A DNA stretch of 64,000 bases from Haloferax sp046557615 (lineage in GTDB: Archaea; Halobacteriota; Halobacteria; Halobacteriales; Haloferacaceae). Position 1 is the stretch's first letter; every line of letters begins with the position of its first letter. The notes under the pieces were generated by a model. That model had not been told where the DNA came from. It did not search any database and saw only the letters and a list, made by a program, of their open reading frames with translations. The stretch covers positions 1 to 64,000 of the forward strand of contig NZ_JBKIII010000001.1 in the NCBI RefSeq assembly GCF_046557615.1, in the 5' to 3' direction. Shown piece by piece: positions 60,995 through 64,000 of this stretch. A program made the position numbers and the translations under genes.

Positions 60995-62020
60995 TTAGAT
61001 ATTGTCGAAGTAGCCCCGTCGCGTTTCCATCTCTTGCTTCTTCGTCCGTTTGTCGTAGTGCTTCTTCAGCACGTCAGCACTCACGTCCATGCGCTCAGAC
61101 ACGGCGTCAATGGGTATGTCCATTCGTCGGGCGTGGGTTATTGCTCCCTTGCGAAGTGAGTGGGAGGCATGGGAGGATGGACACTTCGATGCGGCGTGAT
61201 AGGAGTTCGCGGCGTCACAAGTCTCGGGGTCGCGGTCGTGTGGACACCCAAGCCCGTATTTGCACGGTCGGGTTGCCCGATAGCACGCACTTCGGATTGC
61301 TCCCTTCGAGATTCGACCTTGACGAGTCGTTAGGAGTGGTTCACGTCCGTATTCGTCTTCCTTCGGGATTCGATGATGTTCGACATAGTCTTGTACTATC
61401 TCGTTTACCTTCGGTTTGAGCGAAACCACTCGCTCTCCTTCCTTCCCGTTCTTCAACGGCGTATCTTCGTCTGGTCGATGCTGTACTTCGAGAGCGCGGT
61501 CGTCAGGGTGGAAGTCGCCTACATCGAGCGAACGGAGTGCGCCGTTCCGCATTCCCGTGTGCCAGAGTAGTTCAAAGATGACGTGGCCTCTGTGGGAGTA
61601 GTTGTACTTCCGATTGTACCGGAGGATTGTCTCGGCAGTCTCGGCGTCAACGAAGTCGTCATTCACGTCCTCTTTGTTCTTCATTGTCGGTGGGTCGATG
61701 TATTCCGACATTCCCTGTTGGACGGCGTCAATGGACTCGCAGAACTTGATGAACACCTTGAGGGTACTCAGTTGGGTCACCATCGTGACCTTCTTGCAGT
61801 CGCCTTTCTCACGACGCCATTTCTTGTACTTGTGGAAGTGCCGACCGCTGACGTAGTTCAGGTTGTCTATGCCTTCCCCGTCGCACCATTCAACGAACGG
61901 CGAGAGGCGGTACTTGTGCGCTTGATACGTCGCGTCGGCAATCTCACCGCGCCGGTTTTCGAGATACCATTCTTTCGCTTCCCCCGGCTCGATGGGTTTG
62001 AGTTCCTGTTGTTGTCGCAT
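60995..62020 (-). CDS. Tyrosine recombinase (integrase) of the element
   Basis: A 341-residue site-specific recombinase. The catalytic Arg is in TGMRNGALRSL (R158), Lys about 190 in the beta hairpin, His287 and Arg290 in SHSLRKG, and the nucleophile Tyr322 in KHYDKR. The N-terminal 110 residues form the core-binding domain. Between boxes I and II lies an insertion with C253, C259, H261, C268 and C280, resembling a zinc knuckle seen in haloarchaeal integrases. It reads inward from attR, with 82 bases between its start and the att repeat, and is not split by integration. Confidence 0.94.
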   Translation of the reverse strand: MRQQQELKPIEPGEAKEWYLENRRGEIADATYQAHKYRLSPFVEWCDGEGIDNLNYVSGRHFHKYKKWRREKGDCKKVTMVTQLSTLKVFIKFCESIDAVQQGMSEYIDPPTMKNKEDVNDDFVDAETAETILRYNRKYNYSHRGHVIFELLWHTGMRNGALRSLDVGDFHPDDRALEVQHRPDEDTPLKNGKEGERVVSLKPKVNEIVQDYVEHHRIPKEDEYGREPLLTTRQGRISKGAIRSACYRATRPCKYGLGCPHDRDPETCDAANSYHAASKCPSSHASHSLRKGAITHARRMDIPIDAVSERMDVSADVLKKHYDKRTKKQEMETRRGYFDNI

Positions 62021-62101
62021 GATTGGGCCTCATGCTCAGCACTCCCGGCGAGCCTCTGTTCCATCGAGCGCCTACGCGAAGCGTATCCGGCGCGAGATGT
62101 T

Positions 62102-62132
62102 GTTCAAATCGCGTCCGGCCCACTTCCTTCCA
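62102..62132 (+). other. attR, 31-bp repeat
   Basis: It is identical to 56324-56354, reproducing the tRNA-Lys 3' end plus nine bases. Only the repeat is present here and no tRNA 5' half, so this is the distal end of the element. Confidence 0.95.
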
Positions 62133-62217
62133 CCCTTTCGAAATTACACCGCAAGTCGAAACGCTCGTTTTTCAGACAGTCATCGGTACTTAAGCATACA
62201 CAGGGTGACAGTAGGCC

Positions 62218-62454
62218 ATGCCTCAGTCCGACCGGACGGAACTTATCCTGTTCAGTATCACCGCGTTCGTGGCTATCGTGGTCGGACTGGCGATGGGCGT
62301 CGATGGTCGCATCGACACGGGCAAAATCGTGTCTTCGTTGACGCCGGATTCTGCGGCGCTGTTCAACGCGACGGTCCTCGGCGCGGCGCTCTTGCTCGTC
62401 CTCTTCGTGAGTTTCGTCGTCGGTGCGAAGTTGCTCTTCGGCAGGAGAACCTGA
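62218..62454 (+). CDS. Small membrane protein with two helices
   Basis: A 78-residue protein, host-like in base composition. It has two membrane helices (LILFSITAFVAIVVGLAMGV and VLGAALLLVLFVSFVVGAKLLF) with an acidic loop between (VDGRIDTGKIVSSLTPDS). I do not recognise a family. Start at ATG 62218; the MFS gene follows 63 bases later. Confidence 0.65.
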   Translation: MPQSDRTELILFSITAFVAIVVGLAMGVDGRIDTGKIVSSLTPDSAALFNATVLGAALLLVLFVSFVVGAKLLFGRRT

Positions 62455-62517
62455 CGAATTCGCTGCACTGCTGTCCTGTTTCGAAACGACTTTTCGCAGA
62501 TTGCCCGCATCACCGGT

Positions 62518-63825
62518 ATGGACCGGCCCCGCCTCAGATTTTGGGCACTCTATTTCACTCGCTTCGCAGGCGGGTTCGGATTTATCACGCTCATCACGCT
62601 CCTCCCGAAGTACATCAACGAACTCGACCCACAAGCCGTCGTACTCCCCCAACTCGCCATCGGCGGTCTCGTCCTCGGGGGACTCACGCTCTCGAAAGGG
62701 TTCGTCATCGGGATGTACACCACTGGGTTCACACTCGCCCAAACCGTCGCCGTCGTCCCCCTCGCGTGGGCGGGCGACAGATACGACAAGCGTCTCGTCC
62801 TCGCCGGGACGGTCGGCCTCGGCGCGCTCGTCTACGCCGCGTTTCCACTCGTCGATTCCAGTCTCTCGTTTATCTTCGCCCGCGCGGCGCAAGGTATCGC
62901 CGTCACTGGCGCTGGGCTCATGTCACTCGCGCTGGTCGGCGAACTCGCTCGTGACGGTACGCGCGCGAACCACATCGGTAAAGCCAACGCCGCTCGGTTC
63001 GGTGCCTCGATTCTCGGGAGTCTGGCTGCTGGCATTCTCTACGACACGCTGGGTTTCACGCCGATTTTCGTCATCATCGTCGCGCTCCTCTCGGTTGCAA
63101 CCATCGCTATCTGGGTGCTGCTTCCGCCGGACGAGACGACGATTCACGGCTTTCCCTTCACGAATCTCGCGCTCAACGAACGCATCATGACGATTGCGAC
63201 GTTTCGCGTGCAGTACGCCGTCGCGGTGACGCTCGTCAGAACGTGGGTGCCGATTTACGCCGGTGTCTCCGCGGCATCGGGTGGACTCGCCTACAGCGGT
63301 ATCGCCGTCGCCGCAACCGTCATCGCCGAGAAGTTCACGAATATGCTCTTTCAGCCTCACACCGGCCGTATCTCAGACCAGTCCGGTCGCGCGCTGTTCG
63401 TCTTCCTCGGCGGCGGTCTCTACGGCCTCATCGCGCTCGCGGTTCCCTTCTCGCCCGCTATCGGTGAGGCACTTGCCCTCCCCGCACGCTTCCCGGTTCT
63501 CGGACCGCTTTCACCTGCATTTCTTCCGCTCCTCGCGCTCTCCGGTCTCCTCGGCATCGCCGATAGCTTCCGCGAACCAGCGAGTATGGCGCTCTTCGCG
63601 GACGAAGGAACTGGTGGTGCGGGCGTCGCCAGCAGTTTCGGCATCCGTGAACTCCTGTGGCGACCTGGGAGTGTCGTCGCCCCACTTCTCGGCGGCTACC
63701 TGATGGCCGACGTGGGCATGGAGTGGGTGTTCTTCATCGGCGGCGGCGCAGCTATCACTGGCGTACTCACCTTCTTGGGCGTACTCGTGTACTCTCACGG
63801 GTCGGGTGCCTTGACCGAATGGTAA
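62518..63825 (+). CDS. MFS transporter
   Basis: A 435-residue membrane protein with about twelve helices. Signatures include the cytoplasmic loop WAGDRYDKRLVLAG after helix 2 (the MFS G-x-x-x-D-R/K motif) and a matching loop GRISDQSGRALFVFLGG in the second half. It is probably an exporter or sugar/metabolite permease; substrate unknown. The 5' neighbour is a tiny membrane protein on the same strand. Confidence 0.9.
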   Translation: MDRPRLRFWALYFTRFAGGFGFITLITLLPKYINELDPQAVVLPQLAIGGLVLGGLTLSKGFVIGMYTTGFTLAQTVAVVPLAWAGDRYDKRLVLAGTVGLGALVYAAFPLVDSSLSFIFARAAQGIAVTGAGLMSLALVGELARDGTRANHIGKANAARFGASILGSLAAGILYDTLGFTPIFVIIVALLSVATIAIWVLLPPDETTIHGFPFTNLALNERIMTIATFRVQYAVAVTLVRTWVPIYAGVSAASGGLAYSGIAVAATVIAEKFTNMLFQPHTGRISDQSGRALFVFLGGGLYGLIALAVPFSPAIGEALALPARFPVLGPLSPAFLPLLALSGLLGIADSFREPASMALFADEGTGGAGVASSFGIRELLWRPGSVVAPLLGGYLMADVGMEWVFFIGGGAAITGVLTFLGVLVYSHGSGALTEW

Positions 63826-64000
63826 GTAAACTGTTCTCTATCTGATTACTGCTATTCTCGCAAGTCGATATATGTCAACTTTACATTAGTTGGGTCCGTA
63901 CTATCGTTCTATGAATACTCAAAATCGCCCAGTAAGTCAGATATTCCCGACTATCGTCGTCAAACAAATCCGGAACAAAGGGTAATAATAATGACTGGTC
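63826..64000. other. Region after the MFS gene, possible next gene start
   Basis: The sequence holds a TATA-like GATATATG near 63868-63875 and a 24-codon frame at 63911-63985 (MNTQNRPVSQIFPTIVVKQI, then four more). A further ATG lies at 63991, where a gene may begin but is cut by the window end. The evidence is weak and neither is listed as a separate gene. Confidence 0.25.

Larger units (their letters stand above)
56324..62132. mobile_element. Integrated genetic element in tRNA-Lys (about 5.8 kb)
   Basis: Bounded by a perfect 31-bp att repeat and carrying a tyrosine recombinase next to attR, this is an integrated plasmid or virus-like element. It is visibly more A+T-rich than the flanks and has longer non-coding gaps. 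Genes in order: membrane-anchored protein (56739), helicase-like protein (57863), Tat-like exported protein (60111) and integrase (60995, minus strand). No capsid, spike, packaging or conjugation gene is recognisable, so it looks like a small replicating integrative plasmid or a degraded or unusual virus. The integrase gene is undivided by integration. Confidence 0.93.

Noticed and set aside
56346..62101. Insertion sequence or transposase in the A+T-rich island
   Set aside because: There is no transposase frame; the only recombinase is a tyrosine integrase and the ends are tRNA-derived repeats, not terminal inverted repeats.
1..64000. rRNA genes
   Set aside because: No long conserved rRNA segments were recognised; only two tRNAs fold properly.

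Overview
The window is a haloarchaeal chromosome segment, most likely from the Haloferacaceae. An archaeal TATA-binding protein, an Orc1/Cdc6 initiator, an origin with ORB repeats, very acidic proteins, Tat signals and high G+C coding bias all point this way. The gene order around the origin (tbp, regulator, orc, origin, Rad25-like helicase, ferredoxin, que genes) resembles what I recall of a Haloferax chromosomal origin; that comparison is from memory and no search was run.

Layout. 1-1995: tbp and a FilR1-type regulator. 2192-4870: orc1/cdc6 and a replication origin with about ten ORB copies, two of them reversed and overlapping the orc1 upstream region. 4870-7616: a small unknown protein, an XPB/Rad25 helicase and tRNA-Tyr. 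7763-14281: an ABM-like protein, four tandem Tat-exported right-handed beta-helix paralogues (all minus strand) and a 2Fe-2S ferredoxin. 14423-17264: a small unknown protein, a hotdog thioesterase and queD-queE-queC, which make the 7-deazaguanine precursor of archaeosine. 17346-25378: a methyltransferase, a PHP phosphoesterase, a lipid/diacylglycerol kinase-like protein, a short FAD protein, an ABM monooxygenase, two divergent EamA transporters, a REC-PAS-GAF histidine kinase and an SRPBCC protein. 25775-34929: an intracellular alpha-glucan island with a 1511-residue double GH15 glucoamylase divergent from two GH13 genes. 35090-36435: a peroxiredoxin and a DUF4386-like membrane protein.

36578-43947, all minus strand: an Fe(III) ABC transporter whose last gene is coupled to a GT39-like membrane glycosyltransferase, preceded by an RGP-like glucan-protein synthase. 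A perfect DtxR/SirR-type palindrome precedes the transporter and a 13/14 match precedes the RGP-like gene, suggesting one metal-responsive unit for uptake and surface glycosylation. 44067-48346: an Hrq1/MrfA-type helicase, a DCC protein and an aminotransferase. 48368-54284: a divergent lactate-oxidation locus (Dld-type FAD/FeS protein, LutC, LutB-LutA fusion). 54393-56140: a PRC-barrel protein and a TrkA-N/DHH protein.

56324-62132 is an integrated genetic element in tRNA-Lys(CTT), bounded by a perfect 31-bp repeat of the tRNA 3' end. It is more A+T-rich than the flanks and carries a tyrosine recombinase with a Cys/His insertion, a 641-residue helicase-like protein with four cysteines between its Walker motifs (XPD/DinG-like), and two unrecognised membrane-anchored or exported proteins. 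This is the strongest candidate for something undescribed. Host sequence resumes with a small membrane protein and an MFS transporter.
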